Below are positions 20,877 through 30,434 of a stretch of 64,000 bases of DNA, in pieces. The notes beneath the pieces are model-generated. The model had not been told where the DNA came from and made no database searches. It saw only the letters and a program-made list of their open reading frames with translations. How positions within the stretch are numbered: the first letter of the stretch is position 1; every line of letters starts with the position of its first letter. The stretch covers positions 1 through 64,000 of the forward strand of contig CAMNNQ010000051.1 of assembly GCA_946545645.1 (NCBI GenBank), given 5' to 3'. The stretch is from an uncultured Clostridia bacterium (lineage in GTDB: Bacteria; Bacillota; Clostridia; Oscillospirales; Ruminococcaceae). The translations under genes were made by a program, and so were the position numbers.

Positions 20877-21878
20877 TCATTCCTGACCCCAAACAGCGCC
20901 CTCGCCGGCTGCAGCCTGCCAATCAGTATACTGAGTCATAGTGAGGATGTTGCCGGTAGAGAAGGTAACCTTGGTGATCCAGATGTTACCAGCAGACTGG
21001 AACATAAGACCCTCATAACCTGTCTCGTTAGCCTTGTCGATCATCTGGTTTACAAATTCCTTCTTGATGGTGAAGGTGATGTTGTGAACTTCGCCCTTCT
21101 TCCAGGACTTCCACTGATCGTCAGCCCACTTAACGATACCGTCGGGCTTAGCATAGAAGTCAGCAGTCTTCTCATTGTCAGCAACGAGGTAAACGTCCTG
21201 ATGTGTAGCATAGGAAGGCTTACCGGTGTTCTTGCTGATCTTGATAGAACCGTCATCCTTGGTGTCAGGGATTACGCAGTAAGTACCGTCGTTGTAGTTT
21301 TCCATCTCAGCAAGCTCAGCACCGATCGGGAACTCAGCGGTAATAACGCCGGGATTCTCGATGAAGTGCTCCCAAGCAGCATCACCGTTCTTTGTGCCGG
21401 TGCCGCCGAGGGTGTTAGGAGCAAGACCGATCTGAGCGTCAGCAGGCTGTGCCTCAGCAGCAACCATGTCAACGAAGTTATCGGTAAGAGTGAGGTCGAT
21501 GCTGATAGTCAGATCCTGATCTCTTGTAAAGGTACGAGCATCGAAGCTGGTGCCGATAGGATCGGACCAAGCGGAAGAGTCCTGAGTATCGGTAGCGAAC
21601 TCGAAAACGGACTCTTTAGCAGCAGCATCATACTTGATCTCCGAAGAGGGAGCTTCAGTAGCAGCCTCGGTTGTTTCGGGAGCAGCAGTTGTCTCAGGGG
21701 CAGCAGCAGTAGTAGCGGGAGCCTCAGTTGTAGCAGCAGCAGAAGCTGTTGTAGCAGCGGTCTCGGTAGCAGCAGTTGTAGCAGCAGCAGAGCTGGAGCT
21801 GGAATTGCTGTCGCCGCAGCTTGCGAGTACGGCGCCGCAAACAACTACAGCGGCAACCGTTGCGAGAAATCTCTTCAT
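20877..21878 (-). CDS. predicted lipoprotein with long Ala/Thr/Glu/Pro-rich linker
   Basis: Start at 21878 (MKRFLATVAAVVVCGAVLASCGDS, lipobox LASC) with GGAGG upstream; low-complexity (A/T/E/P)n linker then a globular domain. Confidence 0.82.
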   Translation of the reverse strand: MKRFLATVAAVVVCGAVLASCGDSNSSSSSAAATTAATETAATTASAAATTEAPATTAAAPETTAAPETTEAATEAPSSEIKYDAAAKESVFEFATDTQDSSAWSDPIGTSFDARTFTRDQDLTISIDLTLTDNFVDMVAAEAQPADAQIGLAPNTLGGTGTKNGDAAWEHFIENPGVITAEFPIGAELAEMENYNDGTYCVIPDTKDDGSIKISKNTGKPSYATHQDVYLVADNEKTADFYAKPDGIVKWADDQWKSWKKGEVHNITFTIKKEFVNQMIDKANETGYEGLMFQSAGNIWITKVTFSTGNILTMTQYTDWQAAAGEGAVWGQE

Positions 21879-22102
21879 AATAAAAACCTCCATTATCATC
21901 AGAGCGGACCTTCCGCTCTTAAATTACATTGTTATTATAGCATAACAGCGCATTTTATTCAATAATCATATTATACAATTCTTTTATCATCTTTTAAGCA
22001 GCTTGCACAAATATTGGTTACAAATCTGTTAAATTACAACAAAAATTCGGAAAAGGCGGTCGAACTTAACAGCTTTAAAGAACGATCAAGCGCAAAAAAC
22101 GA

Positions 22103-22132
22103 CAAAAAAACAGAGAGCCTTACGGCTCTCTG
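22103..22132 (-). terminator. Rho-independent terminator of the 22152-22952 gene
   Basis: CAGAGAGCC-ttac-GGCTCTCTG; on the minus strand followed by TTTTTTT. Confidence 0.85.
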
Positions 22133-22151
22133 CGAAGAATTCAGTTATGAA

Positions 22152-22952
22152 TTACTTTCTCTTGGTAACTACCAGAGCTGCACCTGCAACTGCTATACCA
22201 GCAAGAGCTATACCAGCAGCAGCGCCAGCGCCGGGGTTTGTGCTGCCGCCATCGGTAGGAGCAGCGTCTGTACCCGGAGCAGGAGTATCTGTCGGGGTAT
22301 CAGTAGGAGTATCTGTCGGGGTATCTGTCGGGGTATCTGCGCTGATTTTGCCGGAAACGAAACCAGTCTGAGCATCGCCTTCACGGGTGTCGTTGTACCA
22401 AGCCCAACCGGAAACTCTGTTCTGGATGTAAGCCTGAGCAGACCAATCGCCACCAGGCTGAGCATCAGTAACCTCTACATCAAACTCGATGGCTTTCAAA
22501 GTCTTGAGCCAATCAACATAAGCCTCTTTGCCCTCAAGTGTGGTGAAGTCAAAATTCATCTTAGCAGCGATAGCATCGGACCATTCAGATGTTTTATCTG
22601 TACCGGATACACCCCAAGACTCAGACTTAGCAGTAAGAGAACCGCTGTGATCCTCTTCGGGAAGCTCAACTACACCGCCATCATAGGTGATCTTGATGTT
22701 AGAAACCTTTGCGGTAAGGCTACCAGTCTCAGAAAGAATGGTCTTGCCATCATCGCCGCCGGCCATGCCGTCAGCCTTAACCTGAGCGCCCATTGAAGGA
22801 ACGTTCTGGTCTACAGTTTCCGGATACTCAAACTCGAGTTTTGAGAAATCAACATCCCACTTAACATGACTAGTATCAGCAGAAGCGCTGATTGCCATTG
22901 CAGATGCGAGAGCCAGAGCGGACATACCTGCGATAATTCTACGCATTTTCAT
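22152..22952 (-). CDS. secreted/cell-surface protein with TPTD repeats and C-terminal hydrophobic anchor
   Basis: Signal peptide MKMRRIIAGMSALALASAMAISASA; PTDTPTDTPTDTPTDTP linker; C-terminus NPGAGAAAGIALAGIAVAGAALVVTKRK. Confidence 0.8.
   Translation of the reverse strand: MKMRRIIAGMSALALASAMAISASADTSHVKWDVDFSKLEFEYPETVDQNVPSMGAQVKADGMAGGDDGKTILSETGSLTAKVSNIKITYDGGVVELPEEDHSGSLTAKSESWGVSGTDKTSEWSDAIAAKMNFDFTTLEGKEAYVDWLKTLKAIEFDVEVTDAQPGGDWSAQAYIQNRVSGWAWYNDTREGDAQTGFVSGKISADTPTDTPTDTPTDTPTDTPAPGTDAAPTDGGSTNPGAGAAAGIALAGIAVAGAALVVTKRK
22285..22338 (-). repeat. in-gene tandem 12-nt repeat encoding (PTDT)n
   Basis: gtatctgtcggg / gtatcagtagga / gtatctgtcggg / gtatctgtcggg on the + strand. 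Confidence 0.85.
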
Positions 22953-23128
22953 AATTTTTCTCCTCCATTTTTAAATATGGTTACGAATTGATTTCAATTC
23001 ATAACAGTATTATAACAGATTTATTCCTGAAAATCAAGGGGTTTCAAAAAATTTCCTTAGTTTTATTTGCAAAAAACTGCACAAATTTTTGAATAGTAAT
23101 TTGTTAGTTTTTCACATTTCACTTAAAC

Positions 23129-23584
23129 TCAGAGTATTTTCCCTTCTTTGCAGTCGAGAACTATCGTAAAAGGTCCGTCGTTGACGAGAGATACTTTCAT
23201 ATCCGCCCCGAAGCGGCCTGTACCGACATTTGTGACTTTTTCCTTTATCATAGATACGAACAGTTCGTAGAGCTGTTCGGCCTTCTCCGGGTCTCCTGCA
23301 TTGATAAATGATGGGCGGTTCCCTTTATGGCAATCCGCCAGCAGAGTGAACTGCGACACCACAAGTACCTCTCCGCCTACATCCGAAAGTGACAGGTTAG
23401 TCTTTCCGTTCTCATCCTCAAAGATACGCAGGGCGGTGATCTTTTCGGCCATTTTGCTGCATTCGGCTTCGGTATCGTCCGCCGCTGCTCCGAGGAGTAT
23501 CATTAACCCCTTGCCGATTCTGCCTACTGTTTCGCCGGCGACCTCGACCTTTGCCTCGGTAACTCTCTGTATTACAGCCTTCAT
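23129..23584 (-). CDS. dtd: D-aminoacyl-tRNA deacylase
   Basis: [68 protein letters not shown]. Confidence 0.97.
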   Translation of the reverse strand: MKAVIQRVTEAKVEVAGETVGRIGKGLMILLGAAADDTEAECSKMAEKITALRIFEDENGKTNLSLSDVGGEVLVVSQFTLLADCHKGNRPSFINAGDPEKAEQLYELFVSMIKEKVTNVGTGRFGADMKVSLVNDGPFTIVLDCKEGKIL

Positions 23585-23588
23585 AGCC

Positions 23589-24440
23589 TCACCCCACAGT
23601 TATGCAGTAAGTGTAGTCATAGCTCTCTCCGGCTCCGAGGGATATAGCATGTTCCTTGCGGGAAAGCTCAGGCTGAATGTCGTCGCAGTATACCGGGACA
23701 GAAGTCCAGGGTTCCAGGCAGACGAATCTTGCCTCATCGTTTCCTGTCGGAGACCATACTGCGATGCATTTGCTGTCAGGATAGTCAAGTATAACGAAGC
23801 GGTCAGACTTATCCGAGCGCAGAGATATGCTTTTTGAAGCAGGTGCGTCTTTCATAACGACATCATTGTCGAAAAGGCCTCTTGTCAGCGGGAGACGGCT
23901 GCTGTTTTCGATGATCGTTCTGGTACCGTTCCAAACCTGAATGATAGTCTCTGGTCTTTCATATTCAACATACCAGTCATCAAATTCTGTTCCGTCAGAA
24001 AGCGGGCAGTTGAAGGCAGGGTGTCCTCCGAGATAGAAATACATAGTCCTGCTGCCGGTATTCCTGACAGTGTTTTTTACCTTGACAGTACTGCCGTCAA
24101 GTTCATAGGTGACATACAGTTCAAAATCAAATGGATAGACAGCCATTGTATTTTCGTCTGATGTCAGTTTATAACAGAGGGAGCCCTGAGCAGAGATCGT
24201 CTCGAAATCCATATCCCGGGCAAAACCGTGGTTACCGGGCATTTTGTATTCTTTTCCGTCGATCTGATATTTCCCGCCCTCCGGTGAGCAGATAAACGGG
24301 AAGAGAATAGGCGCTGTACGTTTCCAAGCATCTCCGGCCTGCCAGAGATATTCCTTCCCGCCAAATATAAGGCTTCTGAGCTCGGCTCCGTGCCCGTCTG
24401 CCGAGAGGGTGATGATACCGTTTGAAATAGTGTTTTTCAT
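23589..24440 (-). CDS. aldose 1-epimerase family protein
   Basis: [62 protein letters not shown]. Confidence 0.88.
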   Translation of the reverse strand: MKNTISNGIITLSADGHGAELRSLIFGGKEYLWQAGDAWKRTAPILFPFICSPEGGKYQIDGKEYKMPGNHGFARDMDFETISAQGSLCYKLTSDENTMAVYPFDFELYVTYELDGSTVKVKNTVRNTGSRTMYFYLGGHPAFNCPLSDGTEFDDWYVEYERPETIIQVWNGTRTIIENSSRLPLTRGLFDNDVVMKDAPASKSISLRSDKSDRFVILDYPDSKCIAVWSPTGNDEARFVCLEPWTSVPVYCDDIQPELSRKEHAISLGAGESYDYTYCITVG

Positions 24441-24506
24441 AGTCTTCCTCCTTATTTTAAAAATATGCGCCTGCGTGCGGTCTGCACAGCGGGCGCATGG
24501 TCTTTT

Positions 24507-25295
24507 TCAGGACTTGGTTTTTTTGCTGCGATCCTTGGAATCGTTAGAGTAGCTGTAGGAGTAGCCGTAATCGGAATACTTGCTGTATTTGCTGTAACGG
24601 TAACCGCGCTTGTATCCGGTCTTGCCGAGGGTCTGGACCTGACCGAGGATTCCGCCGAGGATATGACCGTCGGCAAATTTGATAGCGTTTATTGCATCCT
24701 CATAAGCATCAATCGGTGTCTCGCCCTGTTTGGCGACAAGTACGACTCCTGCGATATAGGGCAGCAGATTAAGTGTATCGGATACTATATTTATAGGCGG
24801 TGTGTCAATAATGATATAATCATAGAACTCGACCAGCTTTTCCAGCAGGACCTTCATGTTCTCCGAGCCCAGCATTTCAGAAGGGTTGGGAGGTATCGGG
24901 CCGCTGGTTATGACATCCAGGCCGGTAGTGACCTGAGAATTGAGGACTTCTCTGAAGGAATCGATCCCTCCGAGAAGGGTAGAGAGCCCAAGCTTGTTCT
25001 GGAGATTGAATGTCCTGTGTGCAACGGGCTTCCTGAGGTCGGCATCGATGAAAAGAACTTTGGAATCTGTCTGCGCGAAGGTTATAGCAAGGTTTGCAGC
25101 GATAGTGGATTTTCCTTCTGATGGGAGGGCCGAGGAAACAGCAAAGATCTTGTTGTTTCTGGTCGAGAGCGCGAACTGTACGTTGGTTCTGAGAGCCTTG
25201 AATGCTTCTGTTACTGCGAAAGGAAGCTCGGAGTCGAGCATCGTAAGACGCTTCTTTTTAGTTGAATCGTCTGTGTTTTTCTTCTTAGTACTCAT
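24507..25295 (-). CDS. CpsD/CapB-type bacterial tyrosine kinase (BY-kinase)
   Basis: VSSALPSEGKSTIAANLA Walker A, VLFIDADLRKP Walker A', YDYIIIDTPPINIVSD, Tyr-rich C-terminal tail. Confidence 0.92.
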   Translation of the reverse strand: MSTKKKNTDDSTKKKRLTMLDSELPFAVTEAFKALRTNVQFALSTRNNKIFAVSSALPSEGKSTIAANLAITFAQTDSKVLFIDADLRKPVAHRTFNLQNKLGLSTLLGGIDSFREVLNSQVTTGLDVITSGPIPPNPSEMLGSENMKVLLEKLVEFYDYIIIDTPPINIVSDTLNLLPYIAGVVLVAKQGETPIDAYEDAINAIKFADGHILGGILGQVQTLGKTGYKRGYRYSKYSKYSDYGYSYSYSNDSKDRSKKTKS

Positions 25296-26064
25296 ACTTA
25301 GAACCCTCCTTATCGCTCATTTCAAGATCAGGGATCTCTCCGAGTACCGGGATCTGGAATCTCTGCTTGATGTCTTCTGTGGTGCGGATGCGGTTATCCA
25401 GCAGCTTTCTGATTATTACAAAGGCGCAGGCGATAACGAATCCGATCACAGCACCGATAAGTGTATATCTCTTGACACTGGGACCCGAAGGACCTGTAGG
25501 CTGCTTTGCCTTGCCGATAGATTCAACAGAACCTGCTTTGGTAACGTCGATAAGGACTGTCTTAGCCTCGGCAGCCATAAAATTGCAGATCGCTGCAGAA
25601 AGGCCGGGATCTCTTGTGACGGCAGTTATCTGGATGACCTCGGTATTATTCAGAGGAGAGGCCTTGACGAGCTTTCGTATCTGACTGGCGGTGATATATT
25701 CGTTGCCGTTGGCATCTTTTTCAATATTAAAGAATCGTTTGAGCTGAGCGGAGCCGTAACTTTCCAGCAGCATCTTGGATACCTCGTCGTAAACGACATC
25801 GTTATCAAGGATAACTATATATGTTGTTGCCAGCTTCTGAGCGGCTGTAAGGTCGGATGAGGTGGCTGTGTTGTTGATCGTATCTGCTGAAGAGTTCTTT
25901 ACATAGATCGAGATCGAAGAAGTGTACTGCACAGGCAGCCAGAATTTTGAATAACAAAACAGTGCGCCGCCAAACAGAACTGTCAGCAGGAGAATGAATT
26001 TGAACTTGCTCAGCAGCAGGAAGAATATTTCCTGCAGGTTAATTTCCTGTTCTTGCTTTTCCAT
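25285..26064 (-). CDS. Wzz/CpsC-type chain-length determinant / BY-kinase activator
   Basis: INLQEIFFLLLSKFKFILLLTVLFGG TM, periplasmic-type region, second TM with PxxP-rich segment; overlaps the BY-kinase start by 11 nt; start 26064 after AAAGGA. Confidence 0.88.
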   Translation of the reverse strand: MEKQEQEINLQEIFFLLLSKFKFILLLTVLFGGALFCYSKFWLPVQYTSSISIYVKNSSADTINNTATSSDLTAAQKLATTYIVILDNDVVYDEVSKMLLESYGSAQLKRFFNIEKDANGNEYITASQIRKLVKASPLNNTEVIQITAVTRDPGLSAAICNFMAAEAKTVLIDVTKAGSVESIGKAKQPTGPSGPSVKRYTLIGAVIGFVIACAFVIIRKLLDNRIRTTEDIKQRFQIPVLGEIPDLEMSDKEGSKYEY

Positions 26065-26276
26065 CGAGACATTCCTTTCATAGTTCATATAACATACCAA
26101 ATTCTATTATACACTATGAATAATCGTTTGTCAATAATTATTTCCGGTATTTCGACAGTTTTTGTTGAATAGAGGGTTTCTATTAGCAGAAGGCAGAGTT
26201 CTTATAAATTTAATTTTGTATTTACCGAAAATTCACAAATATTCGGCTGTCACTGTTAAAAATCGCATTTTTTGTC

Positions 26277-26305
26277 TTTACAAACTCTTAAAAGCGTGTT
26301 ATAAT
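26277..26305 (+). promoter_or_regulatory. sigma-A-type promoter of purA
   Basis: TTTACA (26277-26282), 17 nt, TATAAT (26300-26305). Confidence 0.8.
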
Positions 26306-26376
26306 AAATATCGGTGTGTCAGCAAAAGGGAGATCCCTGCGCTGCGGCACACATAGTTTGAAGGAGGAATTGATCT

Positions 26377-27669
26377 ATGGTAAGAGCTATTGTCGGCGCA
26401 AACTGGGGCGACGAAGGCAAGGGCAAGATAACTGATATGCTCGCACAGGAGTCGGATATCGTCATCCGTTTCCAGGGCGGTGCGAATGCCGGACATACTA
26501 TTCACAACCATTACGGCAGATTCGCGCTCCACACTCTCCCCTCGGGAATATTCTACGATCATACAACGAATATCATCGGCAACGGCGTAGCATTTGATAT
26601 CCCCAAGTTTTTCAAGGAGCTCAATGAGATCACATCTCAGGGCGTTCCGATGCCTAAGCTGCTCATCTCCGACAGAGTCCAAATGATAATGCCTTACCAT
26701 ATCGACTTTGATAAATTTGAGGAGGAGCGTCTCGGAAAAGCCAGCTTCGGTTCTACAAAATCCGGTATCGCACCTTTCTATTCCGATAAGTATGCAAAGA
26801 TCGGCTTCCAGGTTCAGGAGCTCTTTGATGAGGAGGCTCTCAAAGCTAAGATTCACAGAGTCCTCGAACAGAAGAACATCCTGCTGAAGTATATGTATAA
26901 TAAGCCCGCCATTGACGAGAAAGAGCTTTTCAATACTCTTATGGAATACAAGAAAATGGTGGAGCCCTATGTCTGCGATGTTTCTGCTTTCCTCTGGAAG
27001 GCTGTAAATGAGGGCAAGGATATCCTTCTTGAAGGTCAGCTCGGCTCTCTGAAGGATCCCGATCACGGTATATATCCTATGGTAACATCATCTTCGACTC
27101 TTGCGGCTTACGGCGCTATCGGCGCAGGACTCCCGCCCTATGAGATCAAGAAGATCGTAACTGTCTGCAAGGCATATTCCTCGGCAGTAGGTGCTGGTGC
27201 CTTCGTTTCCGAGATCTTCGGTGACGAGGCTGAGGAGCTGAGAAAGCGCGGCGGAGATAAGGGCGAGTACGGTGCTACCACAGGCAGACCGAGAAGAATG
27301 GGCTGGTTCGACTGTGTAGCTTCAAGATACGGCTGCCGTATCCAGGGTACTACTGATGTTGCTTTTACAGTAGTAGACGCGTTGGGCTATCTGGAGAAGA
27401 TCCCTGTATGCGTAGGCTATGAGTATGACGGCAAGCGTGTCGATGATTTCCCGACCACATCTATCCTTGAACACTGCAAGCCTGTCCTGGAAGTTCTGGA
27501 CGGCTGGAATTGCGATATCAAAGGCATCCGCAACTATGAAGATCTCCCTGAGAACTGCCGCAAGTATATCGAGTTCGTAGAGCAGCAGATCGGTTTCCCA
27601 ATCACAATGGTATCCAACGGACCCGGAAGAGAGGATATCATCTATCGCAAGAGCCCTCTCAGCAAATAA
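26377..27669 (+). CDS. purA: adenylosuccinate synthase
   Basis: VRAIVGANWGDEGKGKITDMLA, GGANAGHTIH, EGQLGSLKDPDHGIYPMVTSSSTLA, TGRPRRMGWFDCVASRYG. Confidence 0.96.
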   Translation: MVRAIVGANWGDEGKGKITDMLAQESDIVIRFQGGANAGHTIHNHYGRFALHTLPSGIFYDHTTNIIGNGVAFDIPKFFKELNEITSQGVPMPKLLISDRVQMIMPYHIDFDKFEEERLGKASFGSTKSGIAPFYSDKYAKIGFQVQELFDEEALKAKIHRVLEQKNILLKYMYNKPAIDEKELFNTLMEYKKMVEPYVCDVSAFLWKAVNEGKDILLEGQLGSLKDPDHGIYPMVTSSSTLAAYGAIGAGLPPYEIKKIVTVCKAYSSAVGAGAFVSEIFGDEAEELRKRGGDKGEYGATTGRPRRMGWFDCVASRYGCRIQGTTDVAFTVVDALGYLEKIPVCVGYEYDGKRVDDFPTTSILEHCKPVLEVLDGWNCDIKGIRNYEDLPENCRKYIEFVEQQIGFPITMVSNGPGREDIIYRKSPLSK

Positions 27670-27686
27670 ATAGAGATATAGCAAAT

Positions 27687-27724
27687 CCCGGAAGCGGTCA
27701 ACAGTACCGCTCCCGGGCTTTTTT
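27687..27724 (+). terminator. Rho-independent terminator after purA
   Basis: CCCGGaAGCGGT-caacagt-ACCGCTcCCGGG then CTTTTTT. Confidence 0.88.
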
Positions 27725-27745
27725 ATTGAAGATCTTTCAGAATGA

Positions 27746-28339
27746 CTAAATATCGGCCGATGTGAGACCCCTATTCTTTTTCAGAAAACAGATGCAAAGA
27801 ATAAGGAAGCCAAAGCCATATCCCATGGGGGCAGGATACCATAAGGATTCAGCAAAGAAGCTGCCGATAAAGCCTGTAAAGCAAAGGACCGTGATTATCA
27901 AGGAAATTATCTTGACAGATCTCACCTTTGTCCCAAGGAAGAAAAACAAGAAAGCGGCACCCATGAACAAGCCCCAGGCGGTGTAGTCCATCGACATCTC
28001 TATGCTGGGAAACTTTCCGATCTTTAGCCAGTCCGGAACAGCGACTCCGTCGGCAGCCAGCTTTCTGACAGCTCCGATGCTGGTTATATGAGCTACGGAG
28101 GTTATGATCGCCATCCCCGAAAGAGAGATCAGCATAAATGTCCTGTAAAGGCCCCTGATCTCCAGCTTATCAGCGAAGATCGTCAGGACGGCCAGTTCCA
28201 ATGCAGCGCCGACAACGGTCATTATCTCCCATAGAGTCAGCGCCCATTCGTACTTAGTTGCTATAAACAAAGCAACAGATGCAAAGTAGACGGAGACACC
28301 GGCGATTCCTATCTCAGCAGCCGTTCTTGTCTTGTTCAT
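27746..28339 (-). CDS. integral membrane protein of unknown function
   Basis: About six hydrophobic segments, ATG start with GGAGG upstream on the minus strand. Confidence 0.75.
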   Translation of the reverse strand: MNKTRTAAEIGIAGVSVYFASVALFIATKYEWALTLWEIMTVVGAALELAVLTIFADKLEIRGLYRTFMLISLSGMAIITSVAHITSIGAVRKLAADGVAVPDWLKIGKFPSIEMSMDYTAWGLFMGAAFLFFFLGTKVRSVKIISLIITVLCFTGFIGSFFAESLWYPAPMGYGFGFLILCICFLKKNRGLTSADI

Positions 28340-28366
28340 AATGATCGATCCTCCTGTTAAATTCTG

Positions 28367-30160
28367 TCACAGTTCGCTCATTTCACGGATAAGATCTCCA
28401 AAGAGCTTCAGTGCGTCAGCGACAGGCTTTTCTGTTGCCATATCCACACCTGCTCCTCTCAGCAGAGCGATCGGGTCCTTGGAGCAGCCGCCGGAAAGGA
28501 AACCGAGATAATCCTTGACAGCATTCTCGCCTTCTTTCAGTATCCTCTGAGAAAGGGCAATGGCTGCGGAATAACCTGTGGCGTACTGGTATACATAGTA
28601 GTCGTAATAGAAGTGCGGGATGCGAGCCCATTCCATATCTATCTCTTTGTCTATAACGATGCCGTCACCGTAATAGAGCTCATTGAGCTCACGGTATACG
28701 GAGCAGAGCTTGTCGGCGCTGAGAGTCTCACCCTCGGCGGAAAGCTCGTTGATTTTCAGCTCAAACTCTGCAAACATAGTCTGGCGATAGAGCGTTGTGC
28801 GGAACTGTTCCAGAAAATAGTTGATAAGGTAAGCCTTTTCCCGTTTATCATTGGTGTTTTTGAGCAGATACTGCATGAGCAGAGCTTCGTTGCAGGTGGA
28901 GGCTACTTCAGCTACGAATATTACATAATCGGAGTATACTACGGGCTGAGTTTTGTTGGAAAGATAGGAGTGTATGGCGTGCCCCATCTCGTGAGCAAGG
29001 GTGAACATACAGTTGAGAGTATCCTTGTGGTTCAGCAGGACATATGGGTGTACTCTTGCTCCGGCGGAGTATGCTCCGGAGGTCTTTCCTTCGTTTTCAT
29101 AGACATCTATCCAGTGTTCATTAAAGCCCTTTCGCAGAAGAGCAAGATAATCCTCACCGAGAGGTGCCAGCGCTTTAAGGACAGTCTCTTTGGCCTCTTC
29201 AAAGGTTATCTTCATATCCAGGTCTGATACGATAGGCGTATAAACATCGTAAAGATGAAGCTCTTCAAGCCCCATGAGCTTTTTGCGGAGGGCGAGATAG
29301 TCGTACATATAGCCCATATTCTCATGAACAGCCGATATAAGGTTTTTATAGACCTCCACAGGGACTTCGTTGGCGGAAAGTGCCGATTCGAGCGAAGAGG
29401 AATACTTCCTGGCCTTTGAATAGAAATTGACTGCTTTGATCTGAGCGTTCAGTGTGGCGGCGCAGGTGTTGCGGAACTTTTCATAGGTGTGATACATCGA
29501 CTCGAAGGCAGACTTGCGAAGTACCCTGTCGCTGCTCTGTACCAAAGGGATATATGAGCCGTGTGTCACCTGATGAGCTTTGCCGTCTTTATCCGCGGCA
29601 TCAGGGAATTTAAGATCAGCGTCAGAGAACATCGAAAAAATGTTCTCGGGATACTGTGACATCTCGCCTGTCATGGCCAGCAGCTTTTCTTCGGCATCAG
29701 AAAGAATATGCCCTCGTTTCAGACGCACTCTGTCAAGAGCGTGCTTGTAGAGCAGAAGCTCAGGGCATTCATTATAAAAGCTGTCAAGGGTCTCATCAGG
29801 GACAGCGATGATCTCCGGAGTCTCGAAGCTGCCCGCCGAATTGACCTCGACGTATACGTTCATCAGCTTGCCTACCATTTCCTGATAAACGGCATTGGCA
29901 GTATCTTCGTCGGAGCGGCGCTGAGCATAGTTCCCCAGGCTGTCGCAGAGGACAGATATATCGTCCGAGAGCTTTAAAAAAGAGAGCAGAGTCTCGGCGC
30001 TTTCTCCCAGCCTGCCGCGGTAGCTTTCCAACTTTCCGGGGATCTCCGATAGCTTATCCAGGTCTTTTTTCCAGGCTTCGTCGCTTTCGTAGATGTCCTC
30101 CAGGCGCCATTTGTATTCTTCAGGGACTTCAGATCTTTTGGGGATCCTTTCTTCTGACAT
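28367..30160 (-). CDS. pepF: oligoendopeptidase F
   Basis: TLAHEMGHAIHSYL zinc motif, SAGARVHPYVLLNHKDTLNCMFTLAHE, FAEFELKINEL; start 30160 with GAAAGGAG upstream rather than the longer ORF. Confidence 0.95.
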   Translation of the reverse strand: MSEERIPKRSEVPEEYKWRLEDIYESDEAWKKDLDKLSEIPGKLESYRGRLGESAETLLSFLKLSDDISVLCDSLGNYAQRRSDEDTANAVYQEMVGKLMNVYVEVNSAGSFETPEIIAVPDETLDSFYNECPELLLYKHALDRVRLKRGHILSDAEEKLLAMTGEMSQYPENIFSMFSDADLKFPDAADKDGKAHQVTHGSYIPLVQSSDRVLRKSAFESMYHTYEKFRNTCAATLNAQIKAVNFYSKARKYSSSLESALSANEVPVEVYKNLISAVHENMGYMYDYLALRKKLMGLEELHLYDVYTPIVSDLDMKITFEEAKETVLKALAPLGEDYLALLRKGFNEHWIDVYENEGKTSGAYSAGARVHPYVLLNHKDTLNCMFTLAHEMGHAIHSYLSNKTQPVVYSDYVIFVAEVASTCNEALLMQYLLKNTNDKREKAYLINYFLEQFRTTLYRQTMFAEFELKINELSAEGETLSADKLCSVYRELNELYYGDGIVIDKEIDMEWARIPHFYYDYYVYQYATGYSAAIALSQRILKEGENAVKDYLGFLSGGCSKDPIALLRGAGVDMATEKPVADALKLFGDLIREMSEL

Positions 30161-30434
30161 ATTTCGTTTCTCCTTTCGGGTAATAATTTCATACCATACT
30201 ATTATATCACGATCTGAGCGATAAATCAAGATGAGATTTAGGGCGACGATAGAAGTATTGGTCATTGTGCTTTGAATTGCTGTAATTTTTTGTTCATAAT
30301 CACGAAAAGAAAAGTGCAAAATCCTATTGCAATTCGTGTCAAAATGGTATATAATTATTCTATCGGTTTGTATAATATTGTGCATATATGACAATTTGCA
30401 ATCGGTAATTATAACAGGCAAGGAGAGAATCGCA

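Noticed and set aside
21084-21965. Ser/Gly-rich 293-aa plus-strand ORF opposite the lipoprotein
   Set aside because: Low-complexity reading of the Ala/Thr-rich linker in the antisense frame; the minus-strand gene has signal peptide, lipobox and RBS.
22285-22338. Possible CRISPR-like short repeats
   Set aside because: 12-nt in-frame tandem repeats without spacers, encoding PTDT; a coding repeat.
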